Assembly (NCBI GenBank): GCA_965153455.1
Contig: OZ234495.1
Location: 4,340,001-4,404,000 of the forward strand
Direction: 5' to 3'
DNA length: 64,000 nucleotides
From: Sphagnum compactum
Taxonomy: Eukaryota; Bryophyta; Sphagnopsida; Sphagnales
The notes under the pieces are model-generated. The model ran no database searches and was not told the DNA's origin. It saw only the letters and a program-made list of their open reading frames with translations. The translations under genes and the position numbers were made by a program. Positions 62,596-64,000 of the stretch are shown here, one piece after another (position 1 is the first letter of the stretch; each line of letters begins with the position of its first letter).

Positions 62596-62999
62596 CTGTT
62601 TCACAATAGCAGCAATTTACTGTAATTGGGTTCAATAATAATACCTTGCACCTCTTAAGTGTAAGCTGAACAAAATTGAGCAGCAATTTTCTCCATAGCT
62701 GTCAAGCCAAAGTTTTTTTCTACTACCAAGAAATGGAGCACTTTTGTGCACACTAAATTTCCTATTTTCCTTTCAACGGCAACCTATATTTGTATATTGT
62801 CATATAATACACTTCTTTTCTTTTTCCCTACATTTGCAGGGACCTATTATAACCTTACAATTGATTATAACTCTCAATTGAAAACTTTGATAATAGAGGC
62901 ATTAGAGTTGTTACCTGGACTGCATGGTGATTTTTCATTCTTTCACAGTTCCCCAGGACCTGCACAATCCTGTCTGGGATTAAAATTGTGCACAAGGTG

Positions 63000-63824
63000 T
63001 CAGTACACAATCTCAGGATCATTCCTTCCACCTCCTTGTGTCTGAGTTGACTCACTAGCTCGAGCCAACTCAGTAGCTATGGCAGTCAGTGGCAATTCAC
63101 TAACTTCACCATTCAGGTCTGAGATTGATCCAGATTGAGAACCAGGATGAGTGACAAGGTTCAAGTGGTTTCCATCTTCTGTGGATGTATCCAAATGAAT
63201 ATAACTGTATCTTTGGGATGAACTGGGGGAGTAGTGCATGCCCCCTCCCATGTTTGGCAATGACCCATAACCTTGGAGGTGAAATCTTTGTGAACCAGTT
63301 GCTGAATGGTCAGTGTAACCAGGCAATTCATCAGTATGCATATGAGAGCTCGATGTGCGGAATGACCCACATGAGGATCTGCTGCCTTCACATTGGAGAT
63401 AATGTGATGACCCACCTTGGGAGCTAGGACTAACTGTGGAGGTAATGATCTTGCCTTGTGCATGCAGATCACAAGTTCGCGCAGAGTTAAACCTTCTGGA
63501 AGAACCAAACAATGAACCACCACTACCTTCAGCATGGACGCCCTGTGAGCTGGACAGCAGATCAGGATTGCCATAACTATCACCATTCAGGTTTGATCTT
63601 TTCTTCTTGAGTGGTGTAGAGAGAGAGGTGTCAGCTTCTGCATCATGGACCAAGGATTTGCTTGCACTGGGATGGACAGGAGTTGCTCCATTCTTTATAA
63701 CAGATGGCTCTTCCTCTTCATCACTGTCAACAACAGTTGAATTGATTGCAGGGTGCAGATACGATGTCTCAAGGAAGCCTTTGAGATCCACCCCAGGCTC
63801 CATCTTGTCTTTAAGCATAGCTTC
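63000..63824 (-). CDS. OSCA: Last exon of an OSCA1-type (CSC1-like) hyperosmolality-gated channel, 5' part outside window
   Basis: OSCA proteins are plasma-membrane mechanosensitive cation channels that admit calcium under osmotic stress. Only the cytosolic C-terminus is visible. A GTGCAG acceptor precedes 63824, and the exon begins EAMLKDKMEPGVDLKGFLET then SYLHPAI; this matches the end of Arabidopsis OSCA1 proteins, where QEAMMKDTLERAREPNLNLK leads into a GYLQNAYVHPVF segment. An acidic patch (DSDEEEE) follows, as in the family. The tail is unusually long here: about 275 residues against about 80 in Arabidopsis, Ser/Gly/His-rich, with no membrane segment, and it includes a KKKR basic cluster. 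The preceding exons lie beyond 64000. Confidence 0.75.
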   Translation of the reverse strand, partial: EAMLKDKMEPGVDLKGFLETSYLHPAINSTVVDSDEEEEPSVIKNGATPVHPSASKSLVHDAEADTSLSTPLKKKRSNLNGDSYGNPDLLSSSQGVHAEGSGGSLFGSSRRFNSARTCDLHAQGKIITSTVSPSSQGGSSHYLQCEGSRSSCGSFRTSSSHMHTDELPGYTDHSATGSQRFHLQGYGSLPNMGGGMHYSPSSSQRYSYIHLDTSTEDGNHLNLVTHPGSQSGSISDLNGEVSELPLTAIATELARASESTQTQGGGRNDPEIVY

Positions 63825-64000
63825 CTGCACTTCAAAGACCAAAGGTAATTAGGGTTTACGGTTTACAGTTTCTGGCTTTCAATTATCTTTGCTGGCGTTT
63901 TCAGCATCATAAGGGAGTAGGAGATGGAGAAAAACCAAACCTGGAGTGGGTAGTTCACAAATGCAAGGAAATATCGCTGATTACAGTGCAAATAGAAGAT

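Overview
This window looks like nuclear DNA of a land plant. The genes have many short exons with GT/AG introns, the spacers are very AT-rich and full of transposon remains, there is a plant-type telomere motif (TTTAGGG), and every recognisable protein belongs to a plant family (ARIADNE ubiquitin ligase, GRAS regulator, chloroplast quinolinate synthase, PLS-type PPR protein, guanosine deaminase, OSCA channel). The PPR style and the sparse gene spacing fit a seed-free vascular plant such as a fern or lycophyte, but that placement is inference and weak.

Layout. The left edge (1-210) holds the last codons of a membrane-protein gene; a complete, intronless relative lies at 8651-10345, so this unrecognised family is present twice. 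Its upstream leader and downstream flank are built of tandem repeats. The next gene is a 15-exon ARIADNE-type RBR E3 ligase on the minus strand (14050-20418). From about 21,100 to 37,200 there is no intact gene. That stretch contains a decayed CACTA (En/Spm) TNP2 transposase at about 28,090-29,275 and, just behind it, a 2,944-bp non-autonomous CACTA element (29498-32441) with matching termini and a 3-bp target duplication, inserted into a tandem repeat array.

The right half is gene-rich. An SCL28-like GRAS gene (39004-42280, plus) converges with a nine-exon quinolinate synthase gene (43511-47291, minus), whose upstream region carries a four-copy tandem array with paired ACGT-core palindromes. 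After a 5.5-kb AT-rich gap come an intronless PPR gene (54290-56098, minus) with a broken tail and a small spliced upstream ORF, a four-exon guanosine deaminase gene (58825-59860, plus) and the last exon of an OSCA1-type channel gene running off the right edge (63000-63824, minus).

The genes do not form one pathway. Quinolinate synthase serves de novo NAD synthesis in the plastid, guanosine deaminase serves purine breakdown, SCL28 and ARIADNE are regulatory, and the PPR protein probably acts on organelle RNA. I see no clear new multi-gene system. The least explained items are the tandem membrane-protein family, the palindrome array upstream of quinolinate synthase, a 36-bp perfect hairpin, the nested CACTA insertion and the spliced small ORF ahead of the PPR gene. 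Exon boundaries were derived by hand from splice motifs, reading frame and remembered family conservation; no alignment was run.
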